The notes below the pieces were generated by a model, which saw nothing but the letters and a program-made list of their open reading frames with translations, made no database searches and was not told the origin of the DNA. Positions 7,397-15,407 of a stretch of 64,000 bases of DNA are shown here, in pieces. Made by a program: the position numbers and the translations under genes. The stretch lies in NCBI RefSeq assembly GCF_023369855.1, contig NZ_JAMBPP010000006.1:248001-312000 (forward strand), written 5' to 3'. This DNA comes from Actinotalea alkalitolerans (lineage in GTDB: Bacteria; Actinomycetota; Actinomycetes; Actinomycetales; Cellulomonadaceae). Position 1 is the first letter of the stretch; every line of letters starts with the position of its first letter.

Positions 7397-9295
7397 TCAG
7401 CCCGTCCTGACGGACACCACGGCGCCGTCGTCGAACCTGTTTCCCCCGACGTCGAACGTGAACGCCCTGGGTGCCACGATCGCGCATCCTGCGTGGCGGG
7501 TGTTGCGGCCGAAGGTGTTGTCGGTGATCGCGAGATTGCGGGGAGCGTCGGATGCTGCCTTGATGTTGATCGAGCATGCGCCGTTGTCGATCCAGTTGCC
7601 GGTGATGCGGACGTTGGAGACGGCTCCGGCGTCCTGGGTGAGCATGATGGCGGCGTTCTTGGATCCGTTGATCGTGTTGCCGGTGAAGGTGAGGTTGCTG
7701 CCCGCCTGGATCTGGATGTTGTCGTCGTGGCTGGGGCCACCGTTCCAGTTGGGGTCTGAGGTGAAGTGAGCGTTGTCGTGCAGCCAGGAGTTCTCGATGG
7801 TGACGTTGTTGCCGCGGATGTGCACGGAGTCGATGACGTTGTGGATGTTGACGCGGCGGGCGGTGATGTTCATGCCGCGCAAGCCGTCGATGTTGGGGTG
7901 GGCGGTCAGGGGGGCGAGCTCGCTGTCCTCGATCAGGACGCTGTGGTGGGGTGAGCCGACCGCGACCAGACCCCGGCCGTGGGTGGTGGGGCCTCCGCGC
8001 ACGATGGAGTTCTTGATGGTGACGTTGGAGGCGTTGACCTGGACGAACCCGCGGATGTCGAGACCGTCGATGACGGTGTCGGGGGTGGTGATGGTCAGGT
8101 CGCCGTCGTGGCGGGTGAGATGAGTGCCGGTCGGCACGCCGGTGTTGCCGGGTCCGGGCTGACCAGCCGGAGCCGGAGCCGGAGCCGGAGCCGGGGCTGG
8201 AGCAGGAGCCGGTGTGGGAGAGGGCTCCGGAGCGGGGGCCTCGGCCGCAGGCGTGTCCGTGATCGGCGCTGGAGCGGGCTCCGTGGGAGCGGGGTCAGGC
8301 TCGGCCTTCTCGATGTCCGCTGGGGGAGCCCAGGAGGGTGCGACGTCCGAGGGCGGAGAGGTGGCTGCCTCGGGCCTGGCGTCCGCCTCGACACCGTCGG
8401 AGGTCCGCGCCACGAAGTACCCGGTGACCCGGGGATGGATCCGGACGCTCGCCTCGGTGTTGAACAAGGTGATGTCACCGCCGTCACGGAGAGGCACGGC
8501 CACCGTCGCCAGGGCCCGGGTCTGCGCCCTGACATCCAGGACGGGCTCCTCGTCGCAGGTCGCGGTGGTCTCGGGCGTCGGGCAGGCGTAGACGGCGGTG
8601 TCGCGCCATGCTCCGTGTCCGGCGAGGCGGACGGAGACGGCGATAGCGCCGGCCGGCGGCTCGCCCACGGACAGGACCGCCGACTCCCGCGGTGCGATGG
8701 TGCGTGAAGCGACGGCGACGGCAGGGATGCTCGTGAAGACGCCGCCGTCGGCGTCACCGAGGCCGTGGACATGGAAGCCTGCCACGTCCAGGTTGGCCTG
8801 CACGTCGCCGGACAGGCTCTGGACGTGCACGGCATCTCCGCGAGCACCACCGAGAGGGACCGAGAAGGAGGCCGGGGCGAACCCGGCGCCCGAGAGGTCC
8901 ACTCGCGCGCAGGTACCCGGTGCGGCTGCGCCGGCTGGACACACCTCGAGAGATGCGGGGGATGGCCCCAGGGGTGTCACCGTGAGTGACGCGGTGCTCG
9001 CGCCGCCGGGAACGTCGGCGAGCCTGATCGTGCGGCCGGTTCCGCTGCCAAGACTCAGGGGTGTCGTAGGGGGAGGAGATGCGAGATCGACGCGGACCGT
9101 GTCCGTCGGGACCGGTGGCTGGACCATGGTGCGGGCACCGAGCTCGCTGACACCAGGAGCCGCGAGCGTCACCTCCCTGGGAGTGGCCGCTGCGAGATCG
9201 GCCGGGGCGGTGGCACCGCCCGTGAGAGCGCATGCGACCGCGAGTATGAGGCCATGCTGCAGACGGGCGCGGTTCCAGGTGGTGCGTGCTCGCAC
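7397..9295 (-). CDS. Secreted parallel beta-helix protein, paralogue of 5079-6752
   Basis: The 632-residue protein is probably secreted. The GTG at 9295 is supported by GGAGGAG 5 nt upstream. Residues about 12-35 form a signal peptide. The N-terminal 300 residues are beta-rich (VRVDLASPPPTTPLSLGSG, ASLTVTPLG, VQANLDVAGFHVHG) and recall the repeated beta domains of secreted actinobacterial proteins; I do not recognise a named family. A Pro-Ala-Glu linker follows (about 340-400), then a beta-helix of about 240 residues nearly identical to that of the neighbouring gene. Its leader has no GEMM-like blocks, so the two paralogues are probably controlled differently. A role in EPS binding or modification is inferred from context. 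Confidence 0.8.
   Translation of the reverse strand: MRARTTWNRARLQHGLILAVACALTGGATAPADLAAATPREVTLAAPGVSELGARTMVQPPVPTDTVRVDLASPPPTTPLSLGSGTGRTIRLADVPGGASTASLTVTPLGPSPASLEVCPAGAAAPGTCARVDLSGAGFAPASFSVPLGGARGDAVHVQSLSGDVQANLDVAGFHVHGLGDADGGVFTSIPAVAVASRTIAPRESAVLSVGEPPAGAIAVSVRLAGHGAWRDTAVYACPTPETTATCDEEPVLDVRAQTRALATVAVPLRDGGDITLFNTEASVRIHPRVTGYFVARTSDGVEADARPEAATSPPSDVAPSWAPPADIEKAEPDPAPTEPAPAPITDTPAAEAPAPEPSPTPAPAPAPAPAPAPAPAGQPGPGNTGVPTGTHLTRHDGDLTITTPDTVIDGLDIRGFVQVNASNVTIKNSIVRGGPTTHGRGLVAVGSPHHSVLIEDSELAPLTAHPNIDGLRGMNITARRVNIHNVIDSVHIRGNNVTIENSWLHDNAHFTSDPNWNGGPSHDDNIQIQAGSNLTFTGNTINGSKNAAIMLTQDAGAVSNVRITGNWIDNGACSINIKAASDAPRNLAITDNTFGRNTRHAGCAIVAPRAFTFDVGGNRFDDGAVVSVRTG
7562..7906 (-). 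repeat. 345-bp block identical to 5244-5588
   Basis: Second copy of the direct repeat within the beta-helix coding region. Recombination between the copies would remove 2318 bp, including the riboswitch and the DUF4214 domain, and leave an in-frame fusion. Confidence 0.9.
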
Positions 9296-9409
9296 GTGGT
9301 CTCCTCCAGGGCGTCATCCTGCGGGTGGGCGGGCGGACCTGGAGGCGGCATCGAGCGGACGTCCTCAGGTCGCATATCATTCGGCAGCCCGGAAGGCGAG
9401 AGCCTGAAC

Positions 9410-9457
9410 CGGGTGAACTTCATCCGCCAGGCAGGACTATAGGGCCAAACGGGTGAA
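9410..9457 (-). promoter_or_regulatory. Candidate promoter with two TTCACCCG motifs
   Basis: On the minus strand TTCACCCG occurs at 9457-9450 and 9417-9410. The first lies in the 18-bp spacer between GGACAG and TATAGT (about 9444-9439), which look like -35 and -10 boxes for the gene starting at 9295. The layout matches the promoter before 38023 (TGTCCG, 18 bp, TAAGAT). Confidence 0.5.
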
Positions 9458-9492
9458 TGCTGTCCACCCCGTGTCCCATCAGGCGAGGTGGG

Positions 9493-10440
9493 TCAGGGGG
9501 CGATGTGGGCAACGTCACGCTGCGACCGCGCCTGACGGGAGCCGTGGCGTATGACGAACCACAGGCCTTCGAGCGTGCCGGCGGCGACTGCCCAGATCGG
9601 GGCGAGATGCCGGTACCGCGGACCTCTGAGCCCACCCCGGCGCAGCACCGTGCGAGCGAACGCGGGCGACCGGAGCACCCAGGCGATCTGATGGCGTCCG
9701 TCGAGGTGCTTGGCAGCGAAGACGAGCCTGTTCCGGACGTTGTAGCGGTAGTAGAGCAGGGACTTCCCCGGGCCCTGGGTCCCGCCGACGTCGTGCACGG
9801 CGTCGAGGTCGGGACGAACCGAGAGCCGCCCGCCGGCCCGGGTGCACCGCCAGCTCAGGTCGACGTCCTCCCAGTAGAGGAAGTACTCGGGGTCGAACCC
9901 GCCCACACGGGTCCAGAGCTCGGCGCTGACAGCCAGGCAGGCCCCCGACAGCCAGCCCGTGCGACCAGCGGAGCTCGCTCCCGTCGTCACCGTGCGTCCG
10001 TCCCGGAGGCGGACCTCGCCGCCGGCGAACCAGACCGAGCCGTCGGTCCGCAGGATGCGAGGGCTGACCATCGCTCCCGGATCCCGACGGCAGGCGTCGA
10101 CGAGGCTCCGCAGAACGGCGACGTCGATCCGCAGGTCCGGGTTGAGCAGCACGAGCGCGGTGCAGTCGCTCGCGAGGGCACGGTCGACACCGACGTTCAT
10201 CGCGGCTCCGAAGCCGACGTTGGTGGCGAGGGGGACGACCTCCCAGCCATGGGACCTGCCGACGTGGCCGATCGCATCCCGCTCCTCGTCGGTGGACCGG
10301 TTGTCGACGACGACGACGTGCGTGTCGAGGCCGGCGAGGTCGAGCGTGGCGAGGTTCCTCTCGACGAGCGCGTGGGAGCCGTAGTTCACCACCACGAGGC
10401 CCAGGCGGGACGCGAGCCCGTCGTCCATCGACCGCGTCAC
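9493..10440 (-). CDS. Glycosyltransferase family 2, rhamnosyltransferase-like
   Basis: The 315-residue enzyme probably adds one sugar to the lipid-linked EPS repeat unit in the cytosol. It has the GT-A features LGLVVVNYGSH, VVVVDNRSTDE, NVGFGAAMNVG, VLLNPDLRI (metal-binding region) and GGFDPEYFLYWEDVDLSWR, the last typical of WbbL-like rhamnosyltransferases. The sugar donor is not certain. The GTG at 10440 overlaps the stop of the flippase gene as GTGA and suggests translational coupling. An ATG at 10428 is the alternative start; neither has a clear ribosome binding site. It is the last gene of a five-gene minus-strand operon. Confidence 0.88.
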   Translation of the reverse strand: MTRSMDDGLASRLGLVVVNYGSHALVERNLATLDLAGLDTHVVVVDNRSTDEERDAIGHVGRSHGWEVVPLATNVGFGAAMNVGVDRALASDCTALVLLNPDLRIDVAVLRSLVDACRRDPGAMVSPRILRTDGSVWFAGGEVRLRDGRTVTTGASSAGRTGWLSGACLAVSAELWTRVGGFDPEYFLYWEDVDLSWRCTRAGGRLSVRPDLDAVHDVGGTQGPGKSLLYYRYNVRNRLVFAAKHLDGRHQIAWVLRSPAFARTVLRRGGLRGPRYRHLAPIWAVAAGTLEGLWFVIRHGSRQARSQRDVAHIAP

Positions 10441-11951
10441 AGGAGTGCCCCACGTGAGGCCCCGAGCCGTGCGATGGCGAGCACGCCGCTGATGTCCCTG
10501 CGCAGGGGTGGGAGCACGAGCCCCCCGAGCGCGTAGACCGCCACCGTCGTGACCGCGGTCACCGCGAGGCGGAGCGGCGCAGGGTGCGCGACGAGCGTCA
10601 GGTCCACGACCGCTGCGACACCGGCCGCGCAGGCCACGACGGCGAGGATCCGCAGGGCTCCGGTCATGAGCGCTCGGGTAGGGATCACGGTGCGTCGTGA
10701 GAGCCACCACAACGACAAGGGCCAGGCCAGCGCAGGGGCGACCGCGTACCCTGCGGCGACCCCGATCACCCCCCAGGTGCTCCCGACGAGGATGCAGACC
10801 ACCTTGATGGCTGCCGTCACCATGGTGTAACGAAGCAGGTCTCCGGTGAGGTTGCGCGAGAGGTAGATCCAGTAGCCCACGTAGGACAGGGTCTGGAAGA
10901 TGCCCGCGACCGCCAGGAGGCGCAGGAGCGGGACCACGGTCTCCCACCGCGGACCCAGGAAGATCTCGACGATCGGCTCGGCAGCGGTGGCGACGACCCC
11001 GAGCGCCGCGACGAGGGTGTATCCCAGCGCCAGCTGTCCGCGACGGATGAACTCCGCGTAGCGCAGGTCGTCGTCCTGGAGGCGGGACAGGACCGGGAGG
11101 GCCACGGTCGTCGTCGGTGCACGCAGCTGGTTGAGCGGGGTCATGAGGAGGTGGAAGGCCCGGTTGTACAACCCCAGCGAGCCGGCGCCGAACCTGAGAC
11201 CGATCACGAAGGAGTCGACGTTGTTGCTCGCGTAACCGATGAGCTGCGTCCCGACCAGGCGCCAGCCGAAGCGCAGCAAGCCCCGCATCTCGACCCCTCG
11301 GTGCGGCAGGCGCGGGAACCACCGGGCGCTCACGGCGTAGGCGATGAGAAGGGTGGTCGTCTGGGCGAGGGTCTGCGCGACGAGCGCCCAGTACCCGAAC
11401 CCGGCCACCGCGAAGGCCATCGCGACCCCGAGGGCGATCACCGGAGCGAGCACGTCCGCCATGGCGAGCGCGCCGAACCTGAGGTGCCGGACGAGGTCGG
11501 CCCGGTACTGGGTCGCGATGCCGTTGAGCAGGAAGGTGACCGACAGGAGTCGTGCGATCCCGACGAGCTCGGGCTGGTCGTAGAGCGCGGCCACCGCTCC
11601 CGCCGCGACGAACACGACCGCGCCAAGGGTCAGGCCGATCCCTGTGTTGATCCAGAACAGGTTGTCCCGCTGCTCACGGGAGAGCGTCGGCGCCTGGATC
11701 GCTGCCGAGGACAGACCGAAGTCGCGGAAGATCTCGCCGACGCCGACGATCACCACGACCATCGCGATGAGGCCGTAGTCCTGCGGTGAGAGCACGCGGG
11801 CCAGCAGTGCTACCGAGAGCACCTGGATGACGATCCGGAGTCCCTGACCGCCCAGGGTGACGAACGCGCCGCGTGCCGCGTGGTGCCCGAGGCCGAGCGG
11901 TGCGCGGGCCGGCGCCGGTGTGCGATCGCTCCGACCCCGCGGCCGCCTCAT
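10437..11951 (-). CDS. Wzx-type polysaccharide flippase
   Basis: The 504-residue membrane protein belongs to the oligosaccharide flippase part of the MOP superfamily and should turn the undecaprenyl-linked repeat unit to the outer face of the membrane. About 12-14 hydrophobic segments are visible. The N-terminus has GAFVTLGGQGLRIVIQVLSV and ARVLSPQDYGLIAMV, and the middle RFGAGSLGLYNRAFHLLMTP, all typical of the family. The start ATG overlaps the stop of the preceding gene as ATGA. With the polymerase at 34765 and the Wzz-kinase at 36099 it completes a Wzx/Wzy-type system. Confidence 0.92.
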   Translation of the reverse strand: MRRPRGRSDRTPAPARAPLGLGHHAARGAFVTLGGQGLRIVIQVLSVALLARVLSPQDYGLIAMVVVIVGVGEIFRDFGLSSAAIQAPTLSREQRDNLFWINTGIGLTLGAVVFVAAGAVAALYDQPELVGIARLLSVTFLLNGIATQYRADLVRHLRFGALAMADVLAPVIALGVAMAFAVAGFGYWALVAQTLAQTTTLLIAYAVSARWFPRLPHRGVEMRGLLRFGWRLVGTQLIGYASNNVDSFVIGLRFGAGSLGLYNRAFHLLMTPLNQLRAPTTTVALPVLSRLQDDDLRYAEFIRRGQLALGYTLVAALGVVATAAEPIVEIFLGPRWETVVPLLRLLAVAGIFQTLSYVGYWIYLSRNLTGDLLRYTMVTAAIKVVCILVGSTWGVIGVAAGYAVAPALAWPLSLWWLSRRTVIPTRALMTGALRILAVVACAAGVAAVVDLTLVAHPAPLRLAVTAVTTVAVYALGGLVLPPLRRDISGVLAIARLGASRGALL

Positions 11952-13171
11952 CTCGACAGCCTCCGGACGCGAGCACGTGTCCCACGCGCAGTCCTGATGG
12001 CGTCCCGGGGGCGGCCGAGGGCGAGGCCGAGCAGTCCGAACCCCCGGTAGCGCGGTGAGCGCCTGCCCGCGAGGGCGGCCCCGACCAACCGCCCCAGGAG
12101 CGTCTCACGCCTGGTGCGCTGGAGGGGCTGGACCGCCGCGATGGCGTCGATGTCGACAGGTCTGGCCACCAGCACGCCGGCCTCGACGGCCCGACGCACG
12201 ACGTCGAGCCCGCGCGGCGTCCTGGCGATGAGTGCACTGACCCCCGCACCCTCGACGAAGACCGGGTACCCGCGCGCATCGGTGCGCCAGAAGTCGCCGG
12301 CACTCACGTCGCTGCTCTCGCCGACACCGTCGACGCACACCTTGCACCGCCACTGGACCGTGGGCCCGAGGTGGCGCCCCCATGACTCGTCGTACGACAT
12401 GGTCACCTGCTCCCCTCGGGTCGTGCGGGCCGTGAAGTCACCGGGCCAACCGTTCCCGCGGTAGCGCAGGCTCTCGAGCCGGGTGTCCACGGGGGCGCCC
12501 AGCGAACCGACGAGGGCGTCGGTCGCATGCTGGCTCGGCGTTCCCGCGCAGAAGAACGAGAGGATGAGGGGTTCTGCTCCCCCGCGCGCCGAAGCGAGCG
12601 AGCGGAGTGCGGACGCCTCGCACGGCTTGCCGACCACAGCGGCGGCCGGGTCCAGCGCGCCGACGGCGGCCGCCGTCGAGACGGGTGCGTACCGAGAGCC
12701 TGACGCCGCGAGGGCCTCGTCACGGCTCATGATCCGTACGCTGACCGTGCGGCGAGGGTCGTCCGCGTCGGCCCCTGCGCCGATCACGTACGCCGCCTCG
12801 CCCTCCTCGACCAGCCAGCCGGCCAGTGCGGTGAGCACACCACCGCTGCTGCCACGATGACGGATGTCCTCGTCGGCGGCCCACGCCTCCCAGACCCCCA
12901 GGGCGGGGCCCATCGTCGGGTGCCTCACGGAGCCGGGCGGGGCGGGAGCGCGCACCACGACCCCCGGGCAGACCGACCGGAACTGCCGTGCCAGGGCGCG
13001 GTCCTCGCGCTCGGTCGATGCCGAGGGGTGCGAGCGACACGGTCGGGAGTACCCCTCGCCGTCGAGCTCCATCGTGACGGCAGGGTCCAGCTGGCAGCAG
13101 GCACCGCACCCCGAGCACAGGCCGCCGTCGACCACCCGCGCGATCTCCCGGTCGAGCCGACGCGAGGTCAT
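11948..13171 (-). CDS. FrhB-like iron-sulfur/flavin protein (coenzyme F420 hydrogenase beta-subunit family)
   Basis: The 407-residue protein has an N-terminal ferredoxin-like Cys set (CSGCGACC, residues about 18-25), GSSGGVLTALAGWLVEEG near residue 110, VGKPCEASALRSL, ILSFFCAGTPS and a second Cys pair in WRCKVCVDG. These are the blocks of the FrhB family. Members in EPS clusters are commonly paired with pyruvyl transferases, but their reaction is not established; a redox step on a sugar or pyruvyl donor is only a guess. The gene overlaps both neighbours by 4 bp, so it is tightly coupled to the pyruvyl transferase upstream and the flippase downstream. Confidence 0.88.
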   Translation of the reverse strand: MTSRRLDREIARVVDGGLCSGCGACCQLDPAVTMELDGEGYSRPCRSHPSASTEREDRALARQFRSVCPGVVVRAPAPPGSVRHPTMGPALGVWEAWAADEDIRHRGSSGGVLTALAGWLVEEGEAAYVIGAGADADDPRRTVSVRIMSRDEALAASGSRYAPVSTAAAVGALDPAAAVVGKPCEASALRSLASARGGAEPLILSFFCAGTPSQHATDALVGSLGAPVDTRLESLRYRGNGWPGDFTARTTRGEQVTMSYDESWGRHLGPTVQWRCKVCVDGVGESSDVSAGDFWRTDARGYPVFVEGAGVSALIARTPRGLDVVRRAVEAGVLVARPVDIDAIAAVQPLQRTRRETLLGRLVGAALAGRRSPRYRGFGLLGLALGRPRDAIRTARGTRARVRRLSR

Positions 13172-14244
13172 CCCAGTCCCCGCAGGGCTTCGACCGCGGG
13201 GCGCAGCAGGACCTGCGCGCGATCGCGGACCGACGCCGCCCCGTCATCCAGGTCGTCGCGGTCGGTCAGGCGCAGCGCGCTCGTCGCCGCGTCGGTGTCC
13301 ACGCGCAGGTCGACCGTGTGGTGCCACCCGAGGTCGTCGAGCAGCGGCGCGAACTTGCGTGAGTAGGCCAGCGGGATCGCCGGGGTCCCCACGGAGAGCG
13401 CGTTGAGACACGCGTGCATACGTGAGCCGATCACGAGCTCGGCGGAGGCGACCAGCTCCCTGGCCTCCGTCAGCGACCCGGGGATCAGGGCCTGGGCATC
13501 AGGCGCGATCGTGCTGCGGAACTCGTCGATCGCGGGGACGTCGTCGTCGGGGGAGGAGGACGGGAGCACGTGCGCCATGAGGTCGACCCGGCGCCCGCCT
13601 GCGGTCAGGGACCTGTAGAGGTCGGCGACGGTCGACCGGTAGCGCTCGGCGTCGACGTGCGGGCCGGGCTGCCAGAGCAGGCCCGAGATGTTCAGCAGCA
13701 CGTCACGTGTCCGCGGTGTCTGCGGTACCGGGAGGGCGAAGACGACGTCCGTCGAGAGCGCGTCGACCGCGCGCCCGAGCTCGACGGCGTGCGCGGCGCT
13801 GACCGAGTCCCGGGCCATGACCAGCCGCGCGCGTCGGAGCGACCACCGGCCGATCGCCCGCCCGCGTGCGGTCGAGAACGGGCCGATCGTCTGCGGGCCG
13901 AGCACGACCGGCGTCCCGGCCTGGGTCGCGCACTCGGCAAGGGTCGACATCGTGGTGAGTCTCGCTGCGCCGTAGGCGTCGGTGAAGCTGTCGCCCGCGC
14001 GCATGTCGAGCACGACGTCGAAGCCGGAGAGCCACTTCTGCAGGCCGAACCGACCGGTGATGCGCTCGCGGACCAGTGATCGTGCGCCTTGGATCGGCAA
14101 GGGCGCTGGGCCGCGCCCGAAGCTCTGGAACTCGACCTGGACCTCGGGCCACGCCTGCTGCAGCAGCGCGTGGGCTCCTTCGCCCAGCGCGCGGACACCG
14201 AGGTTGGACGAGCGGTCGTCCGCCCAGAGCACGAGCGCTCGCAT
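13168..14244 (-). CDS. Polysaccharide pyruvyl transferase (CsaB/PssM-like)
   Basis: The 358-residue protein would add a pyruvate ketal from phosphoenolpyruvate to an EPS sugar and so give the polymer acidic groups. It starts MRALVLWADDRSSNLGVRAL and contains LDMRAGDSFTDAYG, VLGPQTIGPF, VMARDSVSAAHA and VIGSRMHACLNALSVG, the usual layout of PF04230 proteins. The ATG at 14244 has GAGGGGG 8 nt upstream. It is the first gene of the minus-strand operon that runs to 9493 through ATGA/GTGA overlaps. Confidence 0.9.
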   Translation of the reverse strand: MRALVLWADDRSSNLGVRALGEGAHALLQQAWPEVQVEFQSFGRGPAPLPIQGARSLVRERITGRFGLQKWLSGFDVVLDMRAGDSFTDAYGAARLTTMSTLAECATQAGTPVVLGPQTIGPFSTARGRAIGRWSLRRARLVMARDSVSAAHAVELGRAVDALSTDVVFALPVPQTPRTRDVLLNISGLLWQPGPHVDAERYRSTVADLYRSLTAGGRRVDLMAHVLPSSSPDDDVPAIDEFRSTIAPDAQALIPGSLTEARELVASAELVIGSRMHACLNALSVGTPAIPLAYSRKFAPLLDDLGWHHTVDLRVDTDAATSALRLTDRDDLDDGAASVRDRAQVLLRPAVEALRGLG

Positions 14245-14531
14245 CGAGCTGGTCCCCCTCGCAATCGGTACCGCCGGAGCGCCGAGCCCATGGCCGCCGG
14301 TCCTTCGGCGGTCCGGCCGACGGTGGCGGGGTGTGATCCTGTCACCCTGCGGATCATGGCGGGTGGCAGGCAGCGAATATACCGACGAACCAGGCAAAGA
14401 GGGCTGGACCGCGCGGGTGAAACTGACGGCAAAGCCGGACAAAGTGCCCGGGGGCCTGGGAGGATGCACCGAAGCACGGCGACACGGAGCCCGTCCGGTC
14501 GCTCTCATGAGGGGGAACTGACACCGCTGTG
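14245..14531. promoter_or_regulatory. Divergent EPS promoter region
   Basis: This 287-bp gap separates the minus operon from the plus operon. The minus strand has TATATT (plus 14376-14381) as a good -10 for the pyruvyl transferase. The plus strand has CGGGTGAA at 14414-14421, then CCGGACAA and, 18 bp after GGACAA, AGGATG, the same spacing as in the promoter before 3487. I see no gene or RNA structure in the rest. Confidence 0.45.
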
Positions 14532-15407
14532 ATGCTCGCCTCCAGGGCACGGTCGTTGCTCGAGCCGTCGCTGATCGCCTACAACGGCTACAACGCGGGC
14601 CTGGGAAACCGGGTGCGCGTCGTCCTGGGCGCCAAGGCTCTCGCCGAGGCCGAGGAGAGGCAGTTCCTCTTCGTCTGGCCGACAGGTCGGCTCTTCGGCC
14701 CGGACTTCTCTGACCTGTGGAGGTTCGAGGGGACCACGATCCCGCGGGCGGTGTCGCGAGCCATGGCCCGGTGGTACCCGTACGTGGACGAGACCCTGAC
14801 CTGGCTCGACGACGACAAGCGCACCGAACGGGTCTGGCAGATCCGCACGGGGAGCCCGCTGGCGCAGCTCCCTGGGGTCCGGCCCTGGCAGGACGAGCTG
14901 CGTGCCCTCGAGCTCGTCCCCGAGGTCCAGCGCGCGGTGACCTCGTTCTACGACGAGCACCTGCGCGGTCACCCCTATGTCGGCGTGATGATCCGCGCGC
15001 ATGCCAACCAGCACGCACGTACGCGCGAGGCCTCCCCGGTCGAGTGGTTCGTGCGCCGGATGACGGAGATCGCCCGGGATCAGCCCGGGACGAGGTTCTA
15101 CGTGTCGTGCGACGTCCCTGAGGTCCAGGAGCGGGTGGTGGCAACGGTCCCGGGGTGCGTCGGACAGCGTGACAAGGGGGCGTTCAACTCAGTCGAGGGG
15201 GTCCGCGCCGCACTCTGCGACGTGTACCTGCTCGCCTGCGCGGGGTATCTGATCGCACCGTACTACTCGAGCTTCGTCCATCTCTCGGAGCACCTGTCAG
15301 GCGATGTCCTCGTGGCTGAGACCTCGCTCGCCGGCCGGACCGGTGGGGTCGACGTGGTGTCCGCCGGGACGGCCCGGGACCCGTTGCGGCCCTACGAGCG
15401 ATCATGA
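14532..15407 (+). CDS. Fucosyltransferase-like glycosyltransferase (tentative)
   Basis: The 291-residue protein has no signal peptide. It opens with IAYNGYNAGLGNRVRVVLGAK, which resembles the GLGNR motif at the nucleotide-binding start of NodZ/O-fucosyltransferase-type GT-B enzymes. It later shows VGVMIRAHANQHARTREASP, comparable with the donor-binding IR motif of those families, FYVSCDVPEVQERVV and a C-terminal APYYSSFVHLSEHLSG. This supports a sugar transferase, perhaps fucosyl, but the match is by eye and weak. A GTG directly before the ATG is an alternative start. The stop overlaps the next gene as ATGA, and the gene opens the plus-strand glycosyltransferase operon to 19730. Confidence 0.6.
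   Translation: MLASRARSLLEPSLIAYNGYNAGLGNRVRVVLGAKALAEAEERQFLFVWPTGRLFGPDFSDLWRFEGTTIPRAVSRAMARWYPYVDETLTWLDDDKRTERVWQIRTGSPLAQLPGVRPWQDELRALELVPEVQRAVTSFYDEHLRGHPYVGVMIRAHANQHARTREASPVEWFVRRMTEIARDQPGTRFYVSCDVPEVQERVVATVPGCVGQRDKGAFNSVEGVRAALCDVYLLACAGYLIAPYYSSFVHLSEHLSGDVLVAETSLAGRTGGVDVVSAGTARDPLRPYERS

Noticed and set aside
14414-14440. GACGGCAAAGCC as a second GEMM riboswitch
   Set aside because: Only the GCAAAGC core is similar; the GGCAAACC strand, the GNRA hairpin and the 3' GCUACC-like strand are missing.
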